A stretch of 64,000 nucleotides of DNA from Pandoraea faecigallinarum (GTDB lineage: Bacteria; Pseudomonadota; Gammaproteobacteria; Burkholderiales; Burkholderiaceae): the NCBI RefSeq assembly GCF_001029105.3, contig NZ_CP011807.3, positions 1,240,001 through 1,304,000 on the forward strand, written 5' to 3'. Below, piece by piece: positions 1-6,623 of this stretch; positions within the stretch are counted from its first letter, which is position 1; each line of letters opens with the position of its first letter. The notes under the pieces were generated by a model. The model saw only the letters and a program-made list of their open reading frames with translations. It had not been told where the DNA came from and searched no databases. Both the position numbers and the translations under genes were made by a program.

Positions 1-236
1 GGCGGTCCCCGCACGCCACTCCGGTAAGCAAGGAGACGCTCGCGAACGTTGTGAATGCAGCGTGGCGGCAAGCGACAGGATTGACGTCGGACTATAAGGG
101 CCTACCGTATAGCGTAAGTGGTGGAGTTGGCCGGGTAATGCCCCCGCCGAAGCAAACACGGTTCTTGGTCGGGAGAGGGCACTTCAGAAGCAACTTTACC
201 TCTAGTTTTGACCTGTACCGATATTCCGGGGACACG
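1..236. other. Accessory DNA with no supported gene
   Basis: No convincing gene is seen here. One short plus-strand reading frame (51-245) has no ribosome binding site and no recognisable motif. On the minus strand this is where the rest of the broken methyltransferase at 237-506 should lie, but I could not find its NPPY-type catalytic motif in any frame. Confidence 0.4.
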
Positions 237-506
237 TCAATCTAAGGCATCCCCGACGTGATGCCTGAATATTTTTCCGTGACGACGGGTCAAACTTGCA
301 CTACCGGCATGCTTGTCAATGTCGACGGTAACAAAGCGAGTAGACGTCCATCGTTTCGACGCCTCTTGCACGAGTGCGCCATCACCCGCCCCGAGATCAA
401 TCGCTAGGGATGGACTAAAGTTAGGCATCGCCTCGAGAAGTAGCGAGGCGATAGTGGTATCGGTGTAGTAACGGCCTAGGGGGGCGGATGTCTTGGCGAA
501 GCGCAT
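237..506 (-). pseudogene. N-terminal fragment of an N6-adenine DNA methyltransferase
   Basis: The 89-residue frame starts at an ATG at 506 and contains the SAM-binding motif I (AIDLGAGDGALVQEA) followed by an acidic strand end (VTVDID), as at the start of N-6 DNA methylases of restriction-modification or phage-defence systems. An upstream GRYYTD segment fits the N-terminal helix region of the same family. The frame stops at a TGA just after GDALD, before any NPPY-type catalytic motif, while family members are several hundred residues long. It is therefore read as a truncated or nonsense-broken remnant. The frame is open further upstream to a TTG at 551. No restriction endonuclease or specificity subunit is visible beside it. 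Confidence 0.6.
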
Positions 507-551
507 ATTTTCGTGCAATGACGAGCAATTCTTTGCGAGCGAGTGTAGCAA

Positions 552-757
552 GAATGTTGCTGGCCCACCTTGTCTTTATGATTGGAAAGCCTGCAAAACG
601 CGCTTCGACGCGCTTTGGACCCAACGGGGGGCATTGAGGCGTGACGTTTCGTCATCAAGCTGAGCATTCAACGCTTGCAGCGCTCCGATCATCGCATGTG
701 ATGGCGACTGACGTTCGCTGGTCCAGAGGCCGGCCACGCCCGCACTGGCCCGTGCGA
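552..757. other. Gap between methyltransferase remnant and HEPN-like gene
   Basis: Short frames exist on both strands but none has a plausible ribosome binding site or recognisable product. I see no RNA gene or clear repeat. Confidence 0.35.
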
Positions 758-1438
758 TTACCACTCGTTTTCCAATGCGAGTCTTGCGCAACGAAAGAAG
801 TCTTCGGAAGGGCATTGAAATGCGAGGGTCTCTTGCTCCCATTGTGCATTACCGCGACGCGAGATGAAATGAAGGTGTGCACGGGCGCGCTCCCAATCAA
901 AAGCCATTGCCTTAAGAGTGATTGTTTGTCCTTCTATGATCACATCCTGGTTGATTTCGATGTCGCTGGGTTGGCGATTTATCCAGCGTTGCGTGGAAGC
1001 AGCAAACAGGCTTGTCACATCAATAAATGTTTCAACTTCTGATCGGTGGGGAGCAAGGTATTCATGCTCGACTTGATTGCGAAGTTGATTTAGCCGGTTA
1101 AGTATCCTTGGAGCGGTAACACCTACTTTGGATAGGAATTCGACCATGCGCGGAAATGAGCGTCGTTCCCCAAAGCTTGCAAAGCCGAAGCCAAGGCAGA
1201 CATCTTCCATGCGCAGGTGAAGGGCTCGTTTCGCATTGGTTAGGGCGTTCACTAGGTGACGTTCCGACTCGCCTTCCGACAAGTCACTTTCTGCGAATTT
1301 CAGATACTGCGCCGCTGAGATTGGCTCATCTCGAGTCCTGATCCAGGACCATGTGTAGATCCAATCCCCGTCCGGCTTGAATGTTCGAAGATCGAACTTC
1401 GTTACCAAATCTTTTATCGCTAGCACGAGCCGCCCCAT
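758..1438 (-). CDS. HEPN-like protein with RNxxxH motif (outside the att-bounded element)
   Basis: A 226-residue protein from the ATG at 1438; the frame is open to a TTG at 1522 but the internal ATG gives a more natural start (MGRLVLAIKDL). The middle is helical, with a segment NALTNAKRALHLRMED followed about 45 residues later by LNQLRNQVEHEYLAP. The RNQVEH string matches the R-(N/D/H)-x3-H form of the HEPN RNase/nucleotide-binding motif. HEPN proteins act as toxins or RNases in toxin-antitoxin, abortive infection and CRISPR systems, but many are uncharacterised. No partner antitoxin such as an MNT nucleotidyltransferase is adjacent. The neighbour is a broken DNA methyltransferase, so the locus resembles a decayed defence island. 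Function is inferred from the motif only. Confidence 0.6.
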   Translation of the reverse strand: MGRLVLAIKDLVTKFDLRTFKPDGDWIYTWSWIRTRDEPISAAQYLKFAESDLSEGESERHLVNALTNAKRALHLRMEDVCLGFGFASFGERRSFPRMVEFLSKVGVTAPRILNRLNQLRNQVEHEYLAPHRSEVETFIDVTSLFAASTQRWINRQPSDIEINQDVIIEGQTITLKAMAFDWERARAHLHFISRRGNAQWEQETLAFQCPSEDFFRCARLALENEW

Positions 1439-1713
1439 CTTGCTGATGTCGAAATATTCTAACGTGTTCCCGGGGGTGCGAGCAGCATGAGCAGGCGGGG
1501 CGACCGATCTAACCCGAGGCAACAGAGTGCGTGATTCGCCGCTACGAGTGTTGTCGGATGTGAAGGTGACCCAACTCGAACTTCAGTCCGCCGAGGCGGG
1601 TGAGCAGGTTCAATCGCCAACGCGCTGATCGCGTGGAGGATCTATGGGGGGAGAAGCGATCATTACGCCAAAATTACGCCAAACCACCGGGGAAGTCTTG
1701 CCAGATAAGGCTG

Positions 1714-1732
1714 TTGTGGTGCCCAGGGCCGG
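1714..1732. repeat. att site, distal copy (direct repeat of tRNA-Leu 3' end)
   Basis: The 19 bases TTGTGGTGCCCAGGGCCGG are identical to 8758-8776, which cover the CCA end, acceptor strand and part of the T arm of the tRNA-Leu gene. Beyond the repeat the match decays (GGTAACG versus GGAATCG). Together with the integrase at the tRNA end this defines the borders of a 7.0-kb element integrated in the tRNA gene. Confidence 0.85.
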
Positions 1733-1785
1733 TAACGCTACGCAACTCTCAGCCCGCAAGGCTATATCTGGCCTGAAGGGGATTC

Positions 1786-1822
1786 GTGGGGTAGGTTGAA
1801 TTACCCCGCGATGTTACCCCAC
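1786..1822. repeat. TTACCCC-type repeats, candidate integrase arm sites
   Basis: GTGGGGTA at 1786-1793 is an inverted copy of TACCCCAC at 1815-1822, with a further TTACCCCGC at 1801-1809. The same TTACCCCAC occurs at 8673-8681 between the integrase start and the other att copy. Short repeats at both ends inside the att copies are typical of arm-type sites for tyrosine integrases. This is inference from position and sequence. Confidence 0.45.
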
Positions 1823-1857
1823 CCTAGGCCTTGCGTCGAGGCAGTCCCCGCCGTGAA

Positions 1858-2757
1858 TCAGATGAATCCGGCTTTAGCTGCTGCCTTCACGTTCATCCAC
1901 TTCCCGTCGATGCGCACAAGATTTCCGTTGACCTCGTAGCCATTTGCTTGGAGTGCTCCGAGGTTCGGGGCAACACCACGCATAAACCCAGCGATGAGTG
2001 GCTTCCACGCGCTCATATCTCGCCCGTATGCCTGTTGCTGGATGGCAGTTGTGAGCATTGCCTTCTGTCCGCTCTGCTTGGCCCAATCGTAGAAAGCGGG
2101 AAGTTCATCAGCGTTGAGGCCATTCTTCGTGAGGAAGTTATCGGTCTGCGCCTGATACGCGTCCATCACGAATTGAACACGCTCGCCTGCTTGCGACGGG
2201 TCCATGCCAGACCGCTGTGCCACGCCTAAGACGACATCCTCAATTGCCATATCGCCGGTAGCGGCTGCGATGGCATGGGCTAGACCAACATCCAGTGTCG
2301 ATTGGTCGAACGGCTCCACTGCGGCATCTACCGCTGAGGCCACTTCTTCGGGCATCGTGGCGGCGTCCGGGCTTGTCTCTTCGGTGCCCTCGTCGGTGTC
2401 ACCCGCGCTATCGCTAGATGCCAGTGCGAAGCCATCCGCAGTCTCTCGCAGTACACCCGCCTTAATGAAGTCGCCAACCTTGGCATTCATGCCTGAGATT
2501 TCAACTACGCTATCAGAGGTGATGTTGTTGGTGGGGAAACCCATTGAGTTTCGGGCTGTGCTGCGCCAGTCATCAGCGGAATACGGAGAGAGGTCACTAG
2601 CGGAAACCTCGGCATGCTGACTAAAGTTAGATTTGGCCTCATTGCCGTTCAACGTAATCGAAGTCGTTCCGCCAGTAACGCGGGTTGTGGGGCCGGTGGT
2701 CGGGGCTGCTGTTTCGTCGGTAGGGACGTAGGTGGAGTAGCTGTTGTAGTCGCTCAT
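1858..2757 (-). CDS. Phage-like protein of unknown function, 299 residues, related to the 102-residue neighbour
   Basis: The first 50 or so residues are Thr/Ser/Gly-rich and low complexity. Around residues 85-115 is a module VVEISGMNAKVGDFIKAGVL, then an acidic Thr/Glu/Asp-rich linker, a helical Ala/Gln-rich middle (about 150-255), and a short C-terminal module GYEVNGNLVRIDGKWMNV ending in AAKAGFI. Both end modules recur in the 102-residue protein encoded just upstream (2786-3094), which lacks the middle part. It is the last gene of the minus-strand run before the left att site. The layout suggests a structural, scaffold or decoration protein of a phage or satellite, but I do not recognise the family. 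Confidence 0.7.
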   Translation of the reverse strand: MSDYNSYSTYVPTDETAAPTTGPTTRVTGGTTSITLNGNEAKSNFSQHAEVSASDLSPYSADDWRSTARNSMGFPTNNITSDSVVEISGMNAKVGDFIKAGVLRETADGFALASSDSAGDTDEGTEETSPDAATMPEEVASAVDAAVEPFDQSTLDVGLAHAIAAATGDMAIEDVVLGVAQRSGMDPSQAGERVQFVMDAYQAQTDNFLTKNGLNADELPAFYDWAKQSGQKAMLTTAIQQQAYGRDMSAWKPLIAGFMRGVAPNLGALQANGYEVNGNLVRIDGKWMNVKAAAKAGFI

Positions 2758-2785
2758 GGTCGTAGTCTTGGTTTGAAGTGGTGGG

Positions 2786-3094
2786 TTAGATGAGGCCGTG
2801 TTTCCGTGCCTCGGTGATGCGGTAATAGCCCCCGTCGATCATCACGCGGTCTTGGTCGAAGGTTTCCCCTCGCAACACGTTATAGCCCCGCCGGGTCAAT
2901 CCCTCGGGGCTGTATGGGTCTGGGGCAGGTGCTGAGGAGAAGTCTGGGGGAGCCGCCGGGATGGGCCGATGGGGAAATTTGCCGGTGGTCAGAAAGGCAC
3001 CTTGAGGGTCACGCTGGAGTAATCCAAGGCGGATCAACGCGGACGCTGACGCTGTGATGCCGGAGACGGTGAATACTTCGTCGTCACTTTGCAT
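2786..3094 (-). CDS. Small phage-like protein, short paralogue of the 299-residue protein
   Basis: 102 residues. The N-terminal half (FTVSGITASASALIRLGLL) aligns by eye with VEISGMNAKVGDFIKAGVL of the 299-residue neighbour, and the C-terminal end (GYNVLRGETFDQDRVMIDGG, then YYRITEARKHGLI) aligns with its GYEV...VRIDGKWMNVKAAAKAGFI end. A Pro-rich linker joins the two modules in place of the neighbour's acidic and helical middle. The start overlaps the stop of the 74-residue gene upstream by 11 bases, so they are probably co-transcribed and translationally coupled. Function unknown. Confidence 0.65.
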   Translation of the reverse strand: MQSDDEVFTVSGITASASALIRLGLLQRDPQGAFLTTGKFPHRPIPAAPPDFSSAPAPDPYSPEGLTRRGYNVLRGETFDQDRVMIDGGYYRITEARKHGLI

Positions 3095-3308
3095 CGACCA
3101 ATCTCCGTAGCCTCGCCTCTAGCTCCCATCCAATGAGTAACGAGATCAGAATTTCCATGTGCTCATCACGGGTGGGGTTATCAAGGAGGAGGTCCAATCG
3201 AGCATGGATTGCTTGGCGGCGCTCATTCTCAGCGGCAATGTTGGTCACGCGCTTCGACGGTTTGCGCTTCTTCAACGCTGATGCGGAGGCTTCTGGTTCG
3301 ATAGTCAT
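3084..3308 (-). CDS. Small basic hypothetical protein, 74 residues
   Basis: The N-terminus is Lys/Arg-rich (LKKRKPSKRV) and the rest is predicted helical (AENERRQAIHARLDLLLDN, then MEILISLLIGWELEARLRRL). It sits between a 55-residue frame ending 10 bases upstream and the 102-residue gene it overlaps, so it belongs to the compact minus-strand run of the element. I do not recognise it; a small DNA-binding or morphogenesis accessory protein would fit its charge and place. Confidence 0.5.
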   Translation of the reverse strand: MTIEPEASASALKKRKPSKRVTNIAAENERRQAIHARLDLLLDNPTRDEHMEILISLLIGWELEARLRRLVDAK

Positions 3309-3318
3309 GAGAATGGTT

Positions 3319-3486
3319 TCAAGTGCCGGAGGCGTAGATTTGTGCGAGGTGTTTTGCCTTCTTCATTCGCCTGAGAAGGTCCTTTCGGAAGTAATGCCGG
3401 TAGACGCGAGGAACAAAGCGCTCATACCGGTCTCGCATCGTTGTCAGCAGTTCGAGTGCAACGGTGGGGGATTCAGAGGGGCTCAT
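3319..3486 (-). CDS. Small hypothetical protein, 55 residues
   Basis: An ATG at 3486 opens a 55-codon frame (MSPSESPTVALELL...) ending TGA at 3319, ten bases before the next gene. It contains a basic aromatic segment YERFVPRVYRHYFRKDLLRR and a KKAKHLAQIYAS tail. It fills what would otherwise be a gap in a tightly packed operon. No clear Shine-Dalgarno is seen, so the call rests on spacing and gene-like composition. Function unknown. Confidence 0.4.
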   Translation of the reverse strand: MSPSESPTVALELLTTMRDRYERFVPRVYRHYFRKDLLRRMKKAKHLAQIYASGT

Positions 3487-3531
3487 GGGAATATGGGATG
3501 AGTGGTATAGGTCGGTGTCGGGCGGCGGCTG

Positions 3532-3759
3532 TTAGGTGCCTACCGGTGCCCTCAGAATCGATTTTTGAGGGCGTAGACTGCTGACCCAGAATCCATCCTT
3601 ATTAATTGCCATGCCCTTCGCTTTCATCTCGGGGACAGTCATACATCGACGGTCTTTCCCGAATACGCCTATTCGGTGCTTGTCGAAAGCGTGAGAGGAA
3701 TTGAAATGCTGGTGACATCCGGGGCATTGGTTGCGGTCTCCGGTTAGTCGTTTGCTCAT
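3532..3759 (-). CDS. FDXHR-type putative zinc-binding protein
   Basis: 75 residues from the ATG at 3759 (a TTG at 3777 would add six). It has CPGCHQHF, then AFDKHRIG and RRCMTVPEM, followed by a GMAINKDGFW tail. This CxxC...FDxHR...C...M pattern is that of the small FDXHR family of putative zinc-binding proteins often found in phages and mobile elements. The Cys and His residues could hold one zinc ion. It lies in the minus-strand phage-like run; its role is unknown, with DNA binding the usual guess. Confidence 0.7.
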   Translation of the reverse strand: MSKRLTGDRNQCPGCHQHFNSSHAFDKHRIGVFGKDRRCMTVPEMKAKGMAINKDGFWVSSLRPQKSILRAPVGT

Positions 3760-3777
3760 GATGTTGTTTGCAGACAA

Positions 3778-4064
3778 AAAGAAGCCCGCTCAATGGCGGG
3801 CGTGGATAAGCATCTAAAGGGGGGAACTGAGAGGGAGACGTGTAGCGGCGCTCAGCTTCGCTTCGCTTGGAGACCGAGTCTCTCTGAGGGGGAGACACCC
3901 TTCACGGTCAACCTCCACATTGAATCAGGATATGTGGTCTCCCACGGCGAAGCCGTATCAGAGATGGCACGGAGGTAAAGAGTCCTTGTTGTGGTCTCTT
4001 CCTGTTCTTGTTACTGTTCCTGTTGCCTTAGCGGGGCGCTAACCGGTGGGTTTCTCCCAAGCCC
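3778..4064. other. Intergenic region with short repeats inside the element
   Basis: No gene is supported. The region has several GAGAC/GTCTC boxes (about 3834-3945) and, at 4001-4027, a run of CTGTT/CTTGTT steps (CCTGTTCTTG, TTACTGTTCC, TGTTGCC). Lying next to a DUF1376-like gene, such steps could be iterons or operator sites, but they are too degenerate to be sure. Confidence 0.3.
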
Positions 4065-4406
4065 TTAAAAATCAGCCTCTGCGGCCTCGGGTTTCAACGT
4101 CGAAGGTCTGCCGCCTTTCCTCCCGTTGACTCTGTTCGTTTCAATCTTGGCGATTGCCTTCGCTCGGTCTTGATCGAGATGGGGTGCTTTACGCTTGGGA
4201 AAATACGTTTTGAGGACCTTAGCGAGAACTGCTGGGTCCCCGCCTCGGGCAACGTAGGTTGTCTCAAGCGCCGACTTGGGCGGAAGCTCGCCCGTTCGCC
4301 AATATAGGTCTTCGAGAAACGTCAGCGTGCCAATCTCGGCTATGCTGAGGTGAAGCGTTCGCTCAATCCGCTCCCCGATGTCGAGTTGTCGGAACGGCAG
4401 TTTCAT
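4065..4406 (-). CDS. DUF1376-like protein (phage replication-associated family)
   Basis: 113 residues. The segment LHLSIAEIGTLTFLEDLYW followed by GELPP and then a KVLKTYFP segment matches the DUF1376 pattern (HLSxxEHGAYxxLLxxYYxxxxPLP...VLxxFF), which forms the N-terminal part of many phage replication-initiation-like proteins. A basic tail NGRKGGRPS follows. It is shorter than two-domain replication proteins, so it may act alone or be a reduced form. It starts 7 bases after the stop of the preceding 61-residue gene, indicating one transcript. Family assignment is by eye. Confidence 0.55.
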   Translation of the reverse strand: MKLPFRQLDIGERIERTLHLSIAEIGTLTFLEDLYWRTGELPPKSALETTYVARGGDPAVLAKVLKTYFPKRKAPHLDQDRAKAIAKIETNRVNGRKGGRPSTLKPEAAEADF

Positions 4407-4413
4407 GAGTCGC

Positions 4414-4599
4414 TTACGCCCGCTCGAAGGTGACGATTACCTCATCGTCTTGTGCGCAGGGGGTGGTGAGGAAGACCCCGCTAGCCAATGAAGTTAGTGG
4501 AGCATCTTCGCCATTCACGGTGGCGGTGGGAGTACCTACAAACTCAGGGAGTCCGAAGAACTGTTGTCCTGAAAATGCCTTGTCAGTAATGGTTGTCAT
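4414..4599 (-). CDS. Small hypothetical protein, 61 residues
   Basis: A 61-residue acidic protein (MTTITDKAFSGQQFFGLPEF start, VIVTFERA end) whose stop is 7 bases before the DUF1376-like start. Alternating hydrophobic residues suggest a small beta-rich fold. It is part of the minus-strand run of the element. I do not recognise it. Confidence 0.45.
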   Translation of the reverse strand: MTTITDKAFSGQQFFGLPEFVGTPTATVNGEDAPLTSLASGVFLTTPCAQDDEVIVTFERA

Positions 4600-4622
4600 G
4601 GTCAGTGGTTGTGTTGATTGGT

Positions 4623-4925
4623 TTAGGTGAGGCGATGGAGTTCGGCGTTCTCGCGATCAGCGGCATCACCACTCAGGCCCCGGACATACTTGTCATAGAC
4701 CTGAATGGCGCGCCGCATAATCAGACTGCGAGACGGGATGAGGTTGCCCTTGATGACACATGTAGGATGCTCTTGAAGAGCCTGAATGGTGTCCGCTAGC
4801 GGTCGCTCAAGGCGAACTCGGAGGACATCACTAGTCTCGGGATCAAGCCGCCGTTGATACTGGATGCGTTGTTCTTTTTTCATTTCGAGGAAGAGGAATT
4901 GCGCAGAAACAGAGCCGACCCTCAC
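4623..4925 (-). CDS. Small DNA-binding-like protein, first gene of the minus-strand run
   Basis: 100 residues from a GTG at 4925, which has a GAGAG box six bases before it; an ATG at 4883 would give 86 residues (MKKEQRIQYQRRL...). A strand-like LRVRLERPL and a later PSRSLIMRRAIQVYDKYV helix pair resemble a ribbon-helix-helix repressor, though the spacing between them is long. As the first gene of the run it could be the element's regulator. No second regulatory gene is visible. Assignment is tentative. Confidence 0.45.
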   Translation of the reverse strand: MRVGSVSAQFLFLEMKKEQRIQYQRRLDPETSDVLRVRLERPLADTIQALQEHPTCVIKGNLIPSRSLIMRRAIQVYDKYVRGLSGDAADRENAELHRLT

Positions 4926-5303
4926 GGGTGACTCTCGGGGATGAACTGCCAGGGGAACTGAGGGGGCACTGCTGGTGACGCGAACCGATAGCCAGAAACA
5001 AGAATGGCTATGGTGACGTGTGACGAATGGACTCTATCGAGGGCAATGGGACCGGTGCGCCGTAGTCACACACCGGCCCATGCACACACAAGGCTATGAG
5101 CAATGCCTTGCCTTGTTGCCTAGGGTGTCGCCCGCCTCCCTCTACAGAGAGCGCGACACAGCAGCAAGGCGGAAGGAGACGGCCACGCAATTCCGAGGCG
5201 TGGCTTCTTCCTACTATCGGACATAATTCGGTCGGACGGCAGGATCCTCCTAGTATGCTACCTATCGAAGGGTCTCCTATTGTGTGCCCTAATTCGATCT
5301 GCC
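4926..5303. other. Intergenic region between recombinase and phage-like run
   Basis: 378 bp without a supported gene. On the minus strand it carries three purine-rich boxes (ATAGGAG near 5273-5280, CTAGGAGG near 5247-5254, GTAGGAAG near 5210-5217) and only tiny frames. It must contain the promoter of the minus-strand run, but no clear -35/-10 pair stands out. Confidence 0.35.
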
Positions 5304-5885
5304 CTATGCCGCTTCGCGGCCACGGACCCGCATGATGGTCTGCCGGGTAGTCCCGAAGTCCCGCGCTAGCTGCGCCACTGGGACACCCTCGGCCAACTTC
5401 CGGCGCACCTCCTGCTGCTGCTCAGGGGAAAGCGCTGAAGGCCTGCCGAATGCCTTGCCATCGGCCTTGGCTCTGCGGATACCTGCATTGGTCCGCTCAA
5501 TCAACAGGTCCCGCTCGAACTCTGCTACTGCTGCAAGGACCTGCATCGTCATCCGTCCTGCTGCGCTAGTCAGGTCAACACCACCGAGAGCGAGGCAGTG
5601 AACCCGGACACCTTCAGCGGCGAGGGCTTCCACCGTAGCACGGACATCCATCGCATTACGTCCAAGGCGGTCTAACTTCGTCACCACCAGAACATCACCG
5701 TATTCAAGCTTCTCACTTAGAGCCCTGAACTTCGGGCGATCCATTGCCGTGACGGACCCGGAGATATGTTCCGTGATGGTGCGTCGAGGCGTGAGCGCGA
5801 AGCCTGCGGCCTCAATCTCTCGGACTTGATTGTCTGTGGTCTGGTCGGTAGTGGACACGCGGCAGTAAGCGAAGACACGGGACAT
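5304..5885 (-). CDS. Serine recombinase, resolvase/invertase family
   Basis: 193 residues from the ATG at 5885 ([12 protein letters not shown]), preceded by AGAGATC; the longer upstream frame has no such signal. The catalytic domain shows YCRVSTTDQ with the nucleophilic serine at residue 10, the arginine-bearing MDRPKF region and [13 protein letters not shown]. An interdomain helix ([14 protein letters not shown]) and a C-terminal helix-turn-helix ([20 protein letters not shown]) complete the standard Tn3 resolvase/Pin invertase layout. Its promoter carries three TGTACGAA boxes, so it probably binds its own promoter. No transposase is present, so it may resolve multimers of the element, invert a segment or act as a regulator. 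Confidence 0.9.
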   Translation of the reverse strand: MSRVFAYCRVSTTDQTTDNQVREIEAAGFALTPRRTITEHISGSVTAMDRPKFRALSEKLEYGDVLVVTKLDRLGRNAMDVRATVEALAAEGVRVHCLALGGVDLTSAAGRMTMQVLAAVAEFERDLLIERTNAGIRRAKADGKAFGRPSALSPEQQQEVRRKLAEGVPVAQLARDFGTTRQTIMRVRGREAA

Positions 5886-5909
5886 GATGATCTCTATGTA
5901 CCAAAGGGA

Positions 5910-5960
5910 TGTACGAATTATAGGTGGTGTACGAAATAATGCAAACCTTAGTTTCGTACA
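5910..5960. promoter_or_regulatory. Operator/res-like boxes upstream of the serine recombinase
   Basis: TGTACGAA occurs at 5910-5917 and 5928-5935, and TTTCGTACA at 5952-5960 forms an inverted pair with TGTACGAAA at 5928-5936 (15-bp spacer). Two boxes overlap the recombinase promoter and the third lies just upstream of its -35, as expected for an autoregulated res or operator site. Confidence 0.6.
5917..5944 (-). promoter_or_regulatory. Sigma-70 promoter of the serine recombinase gene
   Basis: Read on the minus strand: TTGCAT (-35, bases 5939-5944), 16-bp spacer, TATAAT (-10, bases 5917-5922), about 30 bases before the ATG at 5885. This is the best consensus promoter in the accessory region. 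Confidence 0.7.
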
Positions 5961-6043
5961 TATGCCGCAAGGGGAGTACGCAAGTGATCCTCTTCGGACA
6001 GACCCGGCTTGGGTAGAATGCTCGAAACTTGGGGGATATAGGC

Positions 6044-6577
6044 GTGACAAATACAACGTGGTCGGTACTGCCTGAAGATTATTTAAAGTGCTTGGGTGAA
6101 ATGATCTCCGTTCATTCGTTTGTGGAGATGCTCGTGTACACACTCTTTATGGATTGCTGCGGTCTCGATGAGGACTCTGCAAAGGTACTCATTGACAAAG
6201 GCAACCTAAAGCCTGCGCAGATGAAGGAAATCATATCGGCATTGCTAGAGCTTCGGCCATCCGACGATCCAGACGCGGACCGGGCTCTAAAGGCTGCGCT
6301 AGGTGATTACAAGCTCTTAACCGAAAAGCGCAATCAATTCGCCCACTGGCAATGGGGCATATCAAATCAAGGGCCTTCGGTAACCAATTTTCTGAAGCAG
6401 CGTCCCGGCGCTCAACCGACGATGCAACAGGTCTCTACCGAAGACTTGAAGTTTGTCATTGACGGACTTCGTTCGGTGGCGAATCGAATCATCGTGAATA
6501 CGCCATCGGCACGCGCGGCAATGCCTAAGGAAATGAGGCAGATATTTGGGGGTATGGGGGGAGGTTCGCCTAGGTAA
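6044..6577 (+). CDS. HEPN-like protein A (RNxxxH motif), first gene of a two-gene cargo operon
   Basis: 177 residues from a GTG at 6044, chosen because GGGGGA lies seven bases upstream; a TTG at 6029 is the alternative. An N-terminal helical segment ([19 protein letters not shown]) is followed around residues 85-100 by [15 protein letters not shown], in which RNQFAH fits the HEPN R-N-x3-H motif. The C-terminus ends in Gly-rich [16 protein letters not shown] box at 6014-6019 may be the -10 of its promoter. It is followed 46 bases later by a second HEPN-like gene on the same strand, opposite in direction to the phage-like genes, so the pair looks like cargo. RNase activity is possible but unproven. 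Confidence 0.6.
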   Translation: MTNTTWSVLPEDYLKCLGEMISVHSFVEMLVYTLFMDCCGLDEDSAKVLIDKGNLKPAQMKEIISALLELRPSDDPDADRALKAALGDYKLLTEKRNQFAHWQWGISNQGPSVTNFLKQRPGAQPTMQQVSTEDLKFVIDGLRSVANRIIVNTPSARAAMPKEMRQIFGGMGGGSPR

Positions 6578-6623
6578 GGTCGAAGGGGAAGGTCTCACAT
6601 TTTTTTTTGTCAAAATTTTGGAC

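Larger units (their letters stand above)
1439..1857. other. Left end of the integrative element, non-coding
   Basis: This 419-bp stretch holds the left att copy (1714-1732) and, inside the element, a cluster of TTACCCC-type repeats (1786-1822). A pair of TTACGCCAAA direct repeats lies just outside near 1668-1684. No gene is supported. Confidence 0.5.

Noticed and set aside
51-245. Plus-strand frame of 64 codons at the left edge
   Set aside because: No ribosome site, no motif, and overlaps the end of the methyltransferase remnant.
641-1042. Plus-strand open frame of 133 codons
   Set aside because: It lies opposite the HEPN-like gene and its product has no recognisable pattern.
5008-5224. Tiny minus-strand frames between the recombinase and the RHH-like gene
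   Set aside because: They have poor spacing to the purine-rich boxes, overlap each other and show no recognisable product.
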